From Pengzhenrongella sicca (GTDB lineage: Bacteria; Actinomycetota; Actinomycetes; Actinomycetales; Cellulomonadaceae): a stretch of DNA of 64,000 nt. This document shows positions 1 through 7,849 of this stretch, one piece after another. The stretch spans positions 744,001 through 808,000 of the forward strand of contig NZ_CP071868.1 of the NCBI RefSeq assembly GCF_017569225.1, read 5' to 3'. The notes beneath the pieces were generated by a model that did not search any database, was not told the origin of the DNA, and saw only the letters and a program-made list of their open reading frames with translations. A program made the position numbers and the translations under genes. Each line of letters begins with the position of its first letter. The stretch's first letter is position 1.

Positions 1-211
1 CGGGCGGGTACCCGTCCTCCATGTAGTACGCCGTCAACGTTCGGGCGGCGGGCCGGTCGCAGTCACCAGACGCCGTGTGGCGCAGCAGGTACTTGTACCC
101 GGCGCCAGCCGTCAACCGGCGCATCGACATCACCGGACACCAACCCGGCCAGGTCGGCGGTGCGCGGTGGTCAGGCTTCGCGCGGCCGGTGGTCCGTTCG
201 GTTCGTGAAAG

Positions 212-259
212 GTCCTCATACCTAGCAGGAGTCCCGCGACCTACGGAAAACAGGGTGGT
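212..259 (+). repeat. Left arm of a 48-bp imperfect inverted repeat
   Basis: Positions 212-259 match the reverse complement of 1945-1992 at 40 of 48 positions by hand alignment, including the shared blocks GCAGGAGTCC and GAAAACAGGGTGGT. The two arms enclose about 1.7 kb carrying the PadR regulator and its partner. They could be ends of a small mobile cassette or duplicated promoter segments. Confidence 0.7.
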
Positions 260-301
260 CGCTCGAAGGTCACGCCATGTGCGGAACCTCGAGAGCCAGA
301 T

Positions 302-351
302 GAGTCCTGCCCCCTCAGCCTTGGATTTTCAGGCATGGAGGGGCAGGACTC
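302..351. terminator. 12-bp perfect hairpin, terminator-like
   Basis: GAGTCCTGCCCC at 302-313 is the exact reverse complement of 340-351, with a 26-nt loop containing GGATTTTC. There is no T tract after the stem, so a transcription-termination role is inferred only from the stem strength. Confidence 0.4.
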
Positions 352-738
352 CTCCGGCGACGGACCGAACATGAAGTGGGCGCCGACGTGACGCTTGCGT
401 CGGTGGTGCGGCACCACCAATGCCGGCATCGACCAGGGCGACGAACGCCGCGGTCATTGACTCTCACGTGGCGGTGTCAGTTCGGGCCGCCTCGACGACG
501 GCAAGGTCGGGTATCGGGCGCAGATCCCGGGTGAGCTGTCGCGGCAAACCTCGCGATCGCCGCGGTCAGCAGCCTCGGCGATACCGGCGGGAATCTCGCT
601 AGGTGGGACATGTCCACTGATGCTCGGACGGTCTGAGCCTCGCCTCAGATCGCGCGGGTAATCGGCCAGGCCGCAGGAGTCCATGGTGGAGCCCCAGAGA
701 GTAAATGGTCCGTAGGTCGGGCGTGTCGCTGCCGCGGG

Positions 739-762
739 CCGACCCTACCTAGGTAGAGTCGG
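739..762. promoter_or_regulatory. Palindromic operator at the padR start
   Basis: The sequence CCGAC-c-CTACCTAGGTAG-a-GTCGG is a 24-bp palindrome with a single mismatched pair, ending 4 bp before the ATG of the PadR-like gene. PadR proteins commonly repress their own operon through such inverted repeats. The position suggests a leaderless or nearly leaderless transcript with the operator over the core promoter. Confidence 0.6.
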
Positions 763-766
763 ACCT

Positions 767-1081
767 ATGAAGGTGACTCACTCGCTCGTCCTCGTGGCGC
801 TGGCACTCCTCGACATGGACCGGGAAGATGACAGTCGCGTGTGGGGCTATGCCCTGTCGAAGCGATCGGGCGTGCGCTCCGGTGTCCTCTACCCGCAGCT
901 CGACCGCATGATGGGCGAAGGCTGGCTGGAGGATCACTGGGAGGAGCACGCCGAGGGCAAGAAGCGCCCGCCCAGGCGCTACTACAAGCTCACAGATCAG
1001 GGACGCCGAGACCTCGGAGCAGTGGTTGCGCGAGCCGAGAGCCAGCCCAGGTTCCAGTCGATGAAGGAGGCCTTCGCGTGA
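767..1081 (+). CDS. PadR family transcriptional regulator
   Basis: This 104-aa protein is a PadR-type winged-helix regulator. The N-terminal helix (VTHSLVLVALALLDM), the recognition segment around GVRSGVLYPQLDRMMGEGWL and the wing RRYYKLTDQG are typical of the family, and the length fits subfamily 2, which has a short C-terminal dimerisation helix. No ribosome-binding site precedes the ATG and a perfect 12-bp palindrome lies 11 bp upstream, so leaderless expression with autorepression is likely. It overlaps the following membrane-protein gene by 4 bp (GTGA). PadR genes are frequently coupled to the membrane protein or transporter they control. The ligand is unknown. Confidence 0.88.
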   Translation: MKVTHSLVLVALALLDMDREDDSRVWGYALSKRSGVRSGVLYPQLDRMMGEGWLEDHWEEHAEGKKRPPRRYYKLTDQGRRDLGAVVARAESQPRFQSMKEAFA

Positions 1082-1656
1082 TCGGCGAGCTGATCAGAAC
1101 GCCCGGCGCGCTCGGAGGCTTCATGCTACTGGTGCTGATCTTCGGCTTCGCCCCCGGCATAGTTCTCGCGGTGATCGTGCGGCTGATCCCCGACCTGGAC
1201 CGCAGGTACGAGCTCCAAGCCGAGCTATACGAGGTGCCGCGCTGGGAGCGGCCGTTCTGGGTCGCCGAGCAGTTCGAGGTTTCGCTGAGGATCGGCATGG
1301 TGCCCCGTGTCGAGTGGGGGTGGGGTCGCTTCGTGTGGCACCGCTGCAAGCTGGAGTCGGGACTGGCCAGCACCCGCGAGTACCCCGACTCGTTCGAGGT
1401 CCCAGATGATGAAGTTAAGACAGAGATTCGCCCCGGTGACCACGTGAAGCTGATGTGGTCCGTCAGGCGGTTCCCCGGCGAGCGCATGTGGGTCACGGTC
1501 ACCGAGCGAACGGGTGACCGGCTGGTCGGCACCCTCAACAGCATGGCGATATACGTCTACATGCATCCGGACGAGGCAATCAAGTTCCACATCGACGACA
1601 TCATCGACTGCGCCCTGGATAACGACGAGCTCGCAATCGAGGCCGAAGCCGCGTAA
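1078..1656 (+). CDS. Small membrane-anchored protein with DUF2314-like domain
   Basis: A 192-aa protein starting at a GTG that overlaps the padR stop by 4 bp; longer in-frame starts would run through padR and are rejected. Residues about 10-37 form one hydrophobic transmembrane helix (GFMLLVLIFGFAPGIVLAVI). The C-terminal half contains GDHVKLMW...RMWVTVTE...GDRLVGTLN, which resembles the DUF2314/YegJ fold of small beta-rich proteins whose function is not established. Translational coupling to PadR suggests the two act together, perhaps as an envelope-stress or drug-response unit. That role is inference. Confidence 0.7.
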   Translation: MIGELIRTPGALGGFMLLVLIFGFAPGIVLAVIVRLIPDLDRRYELQAELYEVPRWERPFWVAEQFEVSLRIGMVPRVEWGWGRFVWHRCKLESGLASTREYPDSFEVPDDEVKTEIRPGDHVKLMWSVRRFPGERMWVTVTERTGDRLVGTLNSMAIYVYMHPDEAIKFHIDDIIDCALDNDELAIEAEAA

Positions 1657-2203
1657 CACGGCGTCGCAGATCCGAGGTCAGGCGCCGGTGCAGACTCTCA
1701 AAGCACGCGCATGAGGCGCGCGAGGGCGTGATATCTCGACCAGTTCCACGTAATCCCGCAGGTCGGCCGGCATCGTGTCCCAGCTCGCGGTCCCCTTGTT
1801 GGTCGCCCAATCATGGGTGCGGTTCTCGACGTCCCATCTCACGTGCCAGTCCCCCTGGAGATTGCCGCCTCGGCCAAGCGGCGGCGCCCAGCTGGCGGCT
1901 GAAAGTCCGGCGTCACGGCGCACGCGCCAGCCACATTTTCGTGAACCACCCTGTTTTCGGTCGTTCGCTGGACTCCTGCGTAGTAGGAGGACAGGAAATG
2001 ACTCGAATCGAGTCGCGACTGCGAAACGCGAATCGTCCGGCCCATCGCGACGACCGTTTTGGCTGATTCCCCTCCCTTCGCGTCGCTGGCGGGCGTTGTC
2101 CACAGATCTCGTCGGTGAACGACCCGGTGGGCGATGCCGTCGCTCACCGTGGACGTCGCACCAGCCTCGTCGGGGTTCCAACGGGGCCACGAGAGGAGTG
2201 GTC
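1657..2203. other. Intergenic region without a gene
   Basis: About 550 bp with no supportable coding frame. It contains the right arm of the long inverted repeat (1945-1992), a short palindrome ACTCGA-a-TCGAGT near 2000-2012, and a GTCCACAGATCTC block near 2100 that resembles the core of the 62-bp repeat found at 55054 and 57123. Confidence 0.5.
1945..1992 (-). repeat. Right arm of the 48-bp imperfect inverted repeat
   Basis: This is the reverse-complement partner of 212-259, with 40 of 48 identical positions by hand alignment. It lies in the intergenic region after the PadR-coupled gene, so the pair brackets that two-gene unit. Confidence 0.7.
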
Positions 2204-2626
2204 ATGACGATGACTTGGAATGCCCCGGCAGCGGTGCTCACCGGCTACGCGCGCGACTGGGACGGGGTGTGGATGCTGGTCTACGCCGCGGGGCACGCGG
2301 CGATGAGTTTGGCCGCAGTACCGGGCGCCGACGGCGATCTCGGGCTGACCTACGCGTCGTTGGACACCTCGTACGCGTTGACCGAGATCGAGCAGCACCT
2401 GGTCGACTTCACCAACACCGGAGTCACGGTCGACCTCGGCCCGGTAGATCTCGCACACCGCGACGCTGCCGTCCAGGTCATCGACGACCTGCTCGCCGCC
2501 GCAGCGACGTTGACGGCTCGATTGTCGGCCGAGCCAGACGTCGGCGCCGCTGACGTGCTGTGCGCGACCAGGGTCGCGATCTTGGTGGCGTCGGCGCGGG
2601 CGAAGGCAACCGGGGGTGCCTGGTGA
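2204..2626 (+). CDS. Hypothetical protein, first gene of an accessory operon
   Basis: A 140-aa acidic, alanine-rich, mostly helical protein beginning at an ATG preceded by GAGAGGAG. I recognise no family. It has no signal peptide or transmembrane helix; a C-terminal helical stretch around DAAVQVIDDLLAAAATL may form a coil. Its stop overlaps the next GTG start by 4 bp (GTGA), so the two proteins are probably made together. Position within the integrase/IS-containing accessory region suggests a mobile-element cargo or plasmid-type function, which is inference. Confidence 0.6.
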   Translation: MTMTWNAPAAVLTGYARDWDGVWMLVYAAGHAAMSLAAVPGADGDLGLTYASLDTSYALTEIEQHLVDFTNTGVTVDLGPVDLAHRDAAVQVIDDLLAAAATLTARLSAEPDVGAADVLCATRVAILVASARAKATGGAW

Positions 2627-4065
2627 GCGGCCCGGCGGCGGCGCCGGCAACGTACGGGGACCTGATTTTGAAGGCGTCGCTCAGCATCCAGGCCGGCGTC
2701 AGCTCGATGCAGAATCTGGGCTTCGAGGACCGCGGCCACGCCCAGGCCGTGATCGGCGACTTCCAGCAGCTACTGCGCGCACTGCTGGAGCACACGTGGG
2801 CGCTGCTCGACCTGCGCCGGGTCGACGGCATCGCGTCGACGCCGACTCCGGACCCACGCGAACGCTCCGCGGTGCGGTTGACCGACGTCGTGCACGACTA
2901 CCTCGAGCCGAGGGCGCCGTCGATCCCGAACCCATCGACGTTGAGCTCGTCACAGTGGCTGGTCGCGGCCAGAAGCGTACGCGCGGCAGGGGATCTGATG
3001 GCGACCCACGCCGACGTCGACGGCCTGGCCCGGACCCCAGACCTCGACGCCGTGCTGCGACATCCCGCAACCCGGCAGGCCGGACTGGCCCAAGTCGGCG
3101 ACATGATCGCGACCCTGGTCTCGGGGGAGGACTACCTCGCGTTGCGTGCCGCGCAGGCCGGGCTCCCGTGGGGGGAGGTCCGCACCCACCTGCCAGGGAT
3201 GAGCGAGATCCGCGCCCACGCCCGCGACGTCGCAGGCACCGGGTCGCTGCCGGCTTGGGCGCTCCTGGACGACCTTACGGTCGCCCGCCCTCCGGTCCGT
3301 ACCGGTGATCCGGCCGGGCAGATCCGCGACCGGATGCTGCGCCTGCGGTTGCGGGCGTGGCAGGACGCCGCGTCGCCGCACCCGTCGACCGGGACGTTGG
3401 AGACTTTCGCCGTCGTCGGCATCGCCGTGCACGCCCACGCACTCGCGTTCCACGGTGTGCTCCCGGGCAAAACGATTTCGGCCGACCGGCTCACGCGAAC
3501 TTTGGTTGAGGTAACGGCTCGAGGTCGGGCGTGGCAAGAGGTTTACCGCGGTCTGCGCGGACTGAAGTCCGCCGAACCGGCCGACCCAGCCGTGACGGAG
3601 GGCCTCGCCGCGGTCGACGGGGTGCTGCGCGCTGTCGCGCCGCTGCGTGGCAGACAGCCCGACCTGGCGGTAGGGGAGCGGCGTGATGTCGGTCAGGCGA
3701 TCGTTGGGGCGACGGCGATGATGGCGGACATCGCCCGTTGGAATCGCACCGCGTTCACACGTATGGCCCGAGCCGAGCAGGTCTACGTTCGCGCGGACGC
3801 GCTTCCGGGCGCGGCAGTGCGGAACTCCGACGTCTTGGCAGGGGCCAAACTCACGGGCCGGTGCGTCATCGCCGCGCCCGAAGCCGTCGACACCGTTGCG
3901 AGCCTGTACGGCCGGGCCGCTCCGCCGAGGAACTCCGCGCTTATCGGCGCCTCAGGACTGACGCTGCGGGCCGAACCTCTGCGGGCCGAACCCCTGCGGG
4001 CCGAACCCCTGTGGGCTCCGGCGACGTCCGCGCATCCTGCCCGCGACCCGATAGAAAGGACCTGA
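2623..4065 (+). CDS. Hypothetical 480-aa helical protein with C-terminal LRAEP repeats
   Basis: Starts at a GTG overlapping the preceding stop; an earlier in-frame start would overlap the upstream gene heavily. The product is a soluble, predominantly helical protein of 480 aa with no recognised domain, signal peptide or membrane segment. Near the C-terminus three 15-bp units (3964-3978, 3979-3993, 3994-4008) encode LRAEP three times in tandem, an evident recent micro-duplication. Its composition resembles hypothetical proteins of actinobacterial conjugative elements, but I cannot assign a function. It forms a compact operon with the genes on both sides. Confidence 0.6.
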   Translation: MSGPAAAPATYGDLILKASLSIQAGVSSMQNLGFEDRGHAQAVIGDFQQLLRALLEHTWALLDLRRVDGIASTPTPDPRERSAVRLTDVVHDYLEPRAPSIPNPSTLSSSQWLVAARSVRAAGDLMATHADVDGLARTPDLDAVLRHPATRQAGLAQVGDMIATLVSGEDYLALRAAQAGLPWGEVRTHLPGMSEIRAHARDVAGTGSLPAWALLDDLTVARPPVRTGDPAGQIRDRMLRLRLRAWQDAASPHPSTGTLETFAVVGIAVHAHALAFHGVLPGKTISADRLTRTLVEVTARGRAWQEVYRGLRGLKSAEPADPAVTEGLAAVDGVLRAVAPLRGRQPDLAVGERRDVGQAIVGATAMMADIARWNRTAFTRMARAEQVYVRADALPGAAVRNSDVLAGAKLTGRCVIAAPEAVDTVASLYGRAAPPRNSALIGASGLTLRAEPLRAEPLRAEPLWAPATSAHPARDPIERT

Positions 4066-4077
4066 CGCCATGAATGC

Positions 4078-4365
4078 GTGCGTGTTCAGTCGCGAGATCA
4101 ACTACCCGGCTGGTCGGCCCAATCCATCTGGGGGTTCGACGCCCTGCTCAAGTGCTACTTGCCAGCTTGTGGGCGTGACGACGACTACGACGACTCGCCG
4201 ACCATCCAGATCAGCTCGTACCACCTGATCCTGCCCCTGAACGCCCTCGCCCGCGTCGTTGCCGCCCACCTGGGCATCACCGCCGACGACGCCCACCTCG
4301 TCCTCATCGGAAACAGCCCGGCGCACCGGATACGAATGCCCCGACGACCGGCGCGGAGGACCTGA
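4078..4365 (+). CDS. Small hypothetical protein, possibly frameshifted at its 5' end
   Basis: The open frame from GTG 4078 encodes 95 aa including an acidic stretch (GRDDDYDDSPT) and a plausible helical core. However, the best start signal is an ATG at 4070 with AAAGGACC upstream, in another frame, reading MNACVFSREINYPAGRPNPSG. Adding one G in the GGGGG run near 4130 would join that N-terminus to GFDALLKCYLPA in this frame. Either the gene is a recent frameshift pseudogene, a sequencing error is present, or the internal GTG is used. It overlaps the next start by 1 bp (TGATG). Function unknown. Confidence 0.45.
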   Translation: MRVQSRDQLPGWSAQSIWGFDALLKCYLPACGRDDDYDDSPTIQISSYHLILPLNALARVVAAHLGITADDAHLVLIGNSPAHRIRMPRRPARRT

Positions 4366-4598
4366 TGGGCGACTCCGCTTCATCGGTCGTCGAGCGGATC
4401 GAGGCAGCACTTCGGGCCTGGGCTCGTGGCTTCTACCCGTCTGGGGCAGCCGTAGAGCTGCTCATCGCCCACGGCGCCTGGCTCAATCGCGCCGACTTCC
4501 GCCGAAGGACCATCTGGATCAGCGACGAAGGGCCGGTGTGCATCGCGGTCGACTGGGTCGCAGCCCGCGACCTGACCGGCCGCGCTAAGCGGCACTGA
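4365..4598 (+). CDS. Small hypothetical protein, last gene of the accessory operon
   Basis: A 77-aa protein whose ATG overlaps the preceding stop by one base, with GGAGG just upstream. It has an amphipathic N-terminal helix (SSVVERIEAALRAWARG) and a compact C-terminal half (RRTIWISDEGPVCIAVDWVAA). No family is recognised. Coupled spacing through the four genes from 2204 to 4598 supports one polycistronic unit. Confidence 0.5.
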   Translation: MGDSASSVVERIEAALRAWARGFYPSGAAVELLIAHGAWLNRADFRRRTIWISDEGPVCIAVDWVAARDLTGRAKRH

Positions 4599-4622
4599 AC
4601 GCGCGATGCTCTCTCGGTGCCC

Positions 4623-4763
4623 GTGAGCCTCGCCGGCCAACTCTGCGAGACCAGCCTCGGCGACCTCCTCACCGGCTTGGACCGAGCGAACATCGACTTG
4701 GTGCTACAACCACTAGGTTGCAGGAACGCCGCACCGCTGCGCTCGACACCGGGACCTTCCTAG
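4623..4763 (+). CDS. Possible 46-aa small ORF
   Basis: From GTG 4623 a short frame encodes VSLAGQLCETSLGDLLTGLD and continues to a TAG at 4761. The first thirty residues look protein-like (regular helix, codon bias toward G/C in third positions), while the tail does not. It may be a truncated remnant of a longer gene. No ribosome-binding site is obvious. The remainder of 4764-4959 shows nothing I can call. Confidence 0.2.
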   Translation: MSLAGQLCETSLGDLLTGLDRANIDLVLQPLGCRNAAPLRSTPGPS

Positions 4764-4959
4764 TCGCGAGAGTCAGCTTCGCGGTCTCGACGTCGCGCCG
4801 GGAACCCACGGGCCACACCACCGGCGCAGGCACTCCTTCCCTCGACCTGACGACATCATCTCGTCCGTACCAGATCGCGACTCGACGGACGCGGCGAGTG
4901 CTGACGAGGACTGACGACGCCGGCACCCGCACTGTGATGTGAGTGTGCGCGGCGACTGA

Positions 4960-5577
4960 CTAGTGCTCAACGTCGCCCGGCAAGACCTCACCCGTGCTAG
5001 ATACCTGCAAGAACGTCCTCGACGGCCAGAAAAACGCGGTCAATCGCCCTCCGGTCGAGCCGCAACCTGTGTCGATATGTGCTGACTTCGGCCCGATCTC
5101 TGGAGTCAGACCGGTGAAGATGTGGGCGGATACTGCGAATAGGTTCGAATCTGGTCGCGGTTCATGGGAGGCAATCCAACCGTCGCCTACAAATTCTTCC
5201 GCCATAGAACGCAGGAACTCTACGTGCGCGCGGGGCACGGCCTGGCGCAAACCGGCCGCTACGTCGGCGCCGACGTTTCCGCCGAGATACGATCTGATCG
5301 TCGGGGCCCCGCCCATTCTCAGTAGACCCGCAATGTCGCTTGTCTCGAGCGCGTGAAGAAGGGCGACCTCGTGGTTTCCGCGCAGAAAGTCGACCGACGG
5401 GCGAGAAGTTAACGTGAGAAGCAATTCAACCACTTCGCGGGAGGCGGGCCCCTTGTTTACAAAATCCCCGAGGAAGATGATCCGCTCCGCACCGACTTTG
5501 TCCAGCTCATCGATGAGCCCTTCGAGAGCCTCGACATTGCCATGGATATCGCCAACAAAAACCGTTTCGAGGCTCAC
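4960..5577 (-). CDS. Calcineurin-like metallophosphatase (ApaH/PrpE type), third gene of a putative defence cassette
   Basis: A 205-aa protein beginning at a GTG that overlaps the stop of the nucleotidyltransferase gene by 4 bp. The dinuclear-metal motifs are complete: GDIHG at residues 9-13, GDFVNKGP at 37-44, GNHE at 67-70, and the C-terminal HIDTGC...GGRLTAF characteristic of the PPP/ApaH/PrpE branch. Family members hydrolyse phosphoproteins or dinucleoside polyphosphates. Coupled to a nucleotidyltransferase and a DUF4062-TPR protein in lower-G+C DNA beside an integrase, it may reverse or complete a nucleotide-based modification; that role is inference. Confidence 0.82.
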   Translation of the reverse strand: MSLETVFVGDIHGNVEALEGLIDELDKVGAERIIFLGDFVNKGPASREVVELLLTLTSRPSVDFLRGNHEVALLHALETSDIAGLLRMGGAPTIRSYLGGNVGADVAAGLRQAVPRAHVEFLRSMAEEFVGDGWIASHEPRPDSNLFAVSAHIFTGLTPEIGPKSAHIDTGCGSTGGRLTAFFWPSRTFLQVSSTGEVLPGDVEH

Positions 5578-6401
5578 AATAGAATCTTCTCCACTTCGAG
5601 GTAGCCTAGAGACGCGCCAGACCCGCCAAGAGCCATCATGGCCATCGAAATTAGGTCCCCCTTTCGTTCCCACTCATTGACGATCAGAGCTTCGAGCGAG
5701 CCGTGGCCGTTCGCCAGAAGCGGACCAATGATCCCCTGCAATTGTTGCATGCAAATTCTCAGATCCGTGATGCTTGGAGGCGACTCCTGGCGCGAGGCTA
5801 GAAGTCGTACGAGTTCGGGCTTCCCATTCCTCCGTGCAATTTCGCGAACTGAGAAACACGGCTCACCATCGGCAATGGCACGGGCGTAGAGGCAGGAACG
5901 AAGCAGGTATCGAGCCTCGCGGAGAAGCCCGCTTAGATACTTCGGCAAGTCTCTATCGAGTGCTCCGAGGACAATGCTCATCCGACGACAGCGCTCAAAA
6001 AGCCGTTCCGTGTCGACATCGCCCATGTTCGCGAGGGCGGCCCCGACCTCGCCGTGCGGGTCCCAGATGACCTTCGAATCCCTGGCCAGATGTGCTCCAA
6101 AGAGAGTCCCAACCCCGGTCCGCAACTGATCTGGGCTGTAGAAACTTAGGCTCAACTCGCCGGAGTGCACGCTCTTCCGAGGCGTGTCGGTCAATGCCAG
6201 GAGATCCCAATCGGATCCTGCGACAGAGTCACCCCGAGCTCGGCTGCCGTAGAGTAGAACCCCTCGATCCGTTTCCTTCAGTGAATTCAAGAGTCCTTCG
6301 AGAACATCTTTCGGCACATCGAGACGCGCAATTGCGAGCTTGAGCTCTTCGCCCCGCGAAGTATCGCTCGCCGGCGCGGGTATGCCCGCGTATTTTGTCA
6401 C
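5574..6401 (-). CDS. Nucleotidyltransferase-domain protein, second gene of a putative defence cassette
   Basis: A 275-aa protein started by a GTG overlapping the upstream stop by 4 bp (GTGA). Residues 52-66 carry the pol-beta-superfamily minimal nucleotidyltransferase signature GSRARGD followed by D64-x-D66, which bind metal and NTP. The remaining about 200 residues are helical and without a family I recognise; they could be a substrate or partner-binding module similar in layout to C-terminal domains of MNT or aminoglycoside adenylyltransferases. Such enzymes NMPylate proteins, RNA or small molecules. Local DNA is noticeably A+T-richer than the chromosome. Translation is coupled to both neighbours, implying a fixed stoichiometry. 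Confidence 0.82.
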   Translation of the reverse strand: MTKYAGIPAPASDTSRGEELKLAIARLDVPKDVLEGLLNSLKETDRGVLLYGSRARGDSVAGSDWDLLALTDTPRKSVHSGELSLSFYSPDQLRTGVGTLFGAHLARDSKVIWDPHGEVGAALANMGDVDTERLFERCRRMSIVLGALDRDLPKYLSGLLREARYLLRSCLYARAIADGEPCFSVREIARRNGKPELVRLLASRQESPPSITDLRICMQQLQGIIGPLLANGHGSLEALIVNEWERKGDLISMAMMALGGSGASLGYLEVEKILL

Positions 6402-7849
6402 GGTTTCGGAGCTTCGCGCAAAGCCGCTATTGCGGACTCAAGAAGTCCCTGTGCTTGATCTGAACCGCTAGTATTTCTCATCTCTCCGTTGAGTCGTACG
6501 GACTCCTGGGCGCACCTAATTGCCTCAAGATAGTTCTTTTGTGCGAGTAGAGCACGCGCTAGAACGAAGTTTGAGATGGCACGACCCAACCCGTTCGCGA
6601 ATTGTTCGTTCAGAGCGAGAGCAACCCGCGCAGCACCCTCGGCATCCGGAAAATTCTTCGCGTACAGGTGCTGCTGCGCAATAAGCACGAACGAATTTGC
6701 ATGAACTGCTGTTGGTGGCAAGCTCTTCAAGCGGGCGGCAGCGGATCGGGCGAAACTCTCAGCCGTCTCCCGCGTTCCGATCGCACGCCAGATGCGTGCG
6801 AGATTGATCTCTGACTGAGCGATTAGCGCTGGGTCGTCGATTTCTATTCGGAGCTCATGTGCCGCTTCGAACGATTTGCGAGCGCTATCCAGGTCGTGCT
6901 GTGCGTGTTGGGTTAAGCCGAGATCATCGTAAACCCTTGCTCTAACTGTACGAGAGTGTACATCTATTCTGTTCAACAGTCCCAGAGCGTGCTGGAGTTG
7001 CGCAGCAGCTTTCACATACTGTTTTTCCCGCCGCCATAGCGTGGCGTCCGCGGCGTACGCTTCGGCAGCCGCCGTGGAGCGCATGTCGCCAGGACCATTT
7101 ACGAAGTGGGATATTGCCTCGCTGACGGCAACGTGTGCTTCAGTAAAACGTCCACTCCTTCCGAGGAAGCGCGCGTACGCAAGTTTCTCTTCCGGCCCAC
7201 CAATTTGCGCTGCTTGCTTTAACTTCGATAGTCCCTGTTCGGCGTAGCCGAGTTCAACTAGTTTTTCGCCGTCTGTTCGCATGCGCTCCGCACCGAGAAT
7301 ATCTATTCCCGAGCTCGGAATCAATGAAACACGCCTGGCCTCTTTGAATTCGAGTTTTGACCAATCCTCTAGCCGCTGGCTGAGTTTGATTCCTAGGTCG
7401 TCTTCGTTTGCGCATGTCTCGAAGTACAATGCGTTCTTGTTGATAATCTGCTGCCGGAATGTCTCGACGGGCGCGGTGACTATGCTCCCCGTATCCATAA
7501 ATGCGACCCAGACATCTTTCATCGGCCTGGCGTCCCGCGCCAGATCAAGTAGTGCCGTGAATATTTCCTCTTCTGTGCCTGAGCTGTACCCCCACGGGCT
7601 GCCAGGTTCGCTTCCCCACGACTTTGCGAAGACAGCGATCAGAAAGTGGCATTCGTGTATCAAGTCGTTAATCGCGGCCTGCGGCCGTCGCGCAGTTCCG
7701 CGGACGCTTTCGTAGCCGACGACTTCATACGTTCCGCTCCGTACGCCACGAGCGTTGAACTGGGCGACACAATCGCGAATGGCTTTGCGTTCGTGCGTAG
7801 CATCACTCGGTGACGCGAGGAAGATGCGGAACGGCAGGGAAGTGTTCAT
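6398..7849 (-). CDS. DUF4062/TIR-like protein with TPR array, first gene of a putative defence cassette
   Basis: A 483-aa protein starting with ATG. Residues about 5-165 match the DUF4062-type TIR-like fold: FRIFLASPSDATHERKAIRD at the start, a conserved E in YEVVGYESVRG, the ECHFLIAVFAKSWGSE strand and the SSGTEEEIFTALLD helix. From about 200 to the C-terminus there are repeated 34-residue helix pairs (for example EAYAADATLWRREKQYVKAA and LGLTQHAQHDLDSARKSFEA) typical of TPRs, probably for sensing or partner binding. DUF4062 domains occur in STAND-type and other immune proteins. Coupled downstream genes are a nucleotidyltransferase and a metallophosphatase. Codon usage and G+C differ from the neighbouring chromosome, pointing to horizontal acquisition. 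Confidence 0.8.
   Translation of the reverse strand: MNTSLPFRIFLASPSDATHERKAIRDCVAQFNARGVRSGTYEVVGYESVRGTARRPQAAINDLIHECHFLIAVFAKSWGSEPGSPWGYSSGTEEEIFTALLDLARDARPMKDVWVAFMDTGSIVTAPVETFRQQIINKNALYFETCANEDDLGIKLSQRLEDWSKLEFKEARRVSLIPSSGIDILGAERMRTDGEKLVELGYAEQGLSKLKQAAQIGGPEEKLAYARFLGRSGRFTEAHVAVSEAISHFVNGPGDMRSTAAAEAYAADATLWRREKQYVKAAAQLQHALGLLNRIDVHSRTVRARVYDDLGLTQHAQHDLDSARKSFEAAHELRIEIDDPALIAQSEINLARIWRAIGTRETAESFARSAAARLKSLPPTAVHANSFVLIAQQHLYAKNFPDAEGAARVALALNEQFANGLGRAISNFVLARALLAQKNYLEAIRCAQESVRLNGEMRNTSGSDQAQGLLESAIAALREAPKP

Larger units (their letters stand above)
1..738. other. Non-coding stretch at the window start
   Basis: No open frame here has convincing protein-like composition or a ribosome-binding site, so I call no gene. 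The stretch contains one arm of a long inverted repeat (212-259) and a 12-bp perfect hairpin (302-351), listed separately. The edge of the window prevents judging whether a gene lies immediately upstream. Confidence 0.5.

Noticed and set aside
75-684. Short overlapping frames on both strands at the window start
   Set aside because: All lack start signals and have the composition of random G+C-rich DNA.
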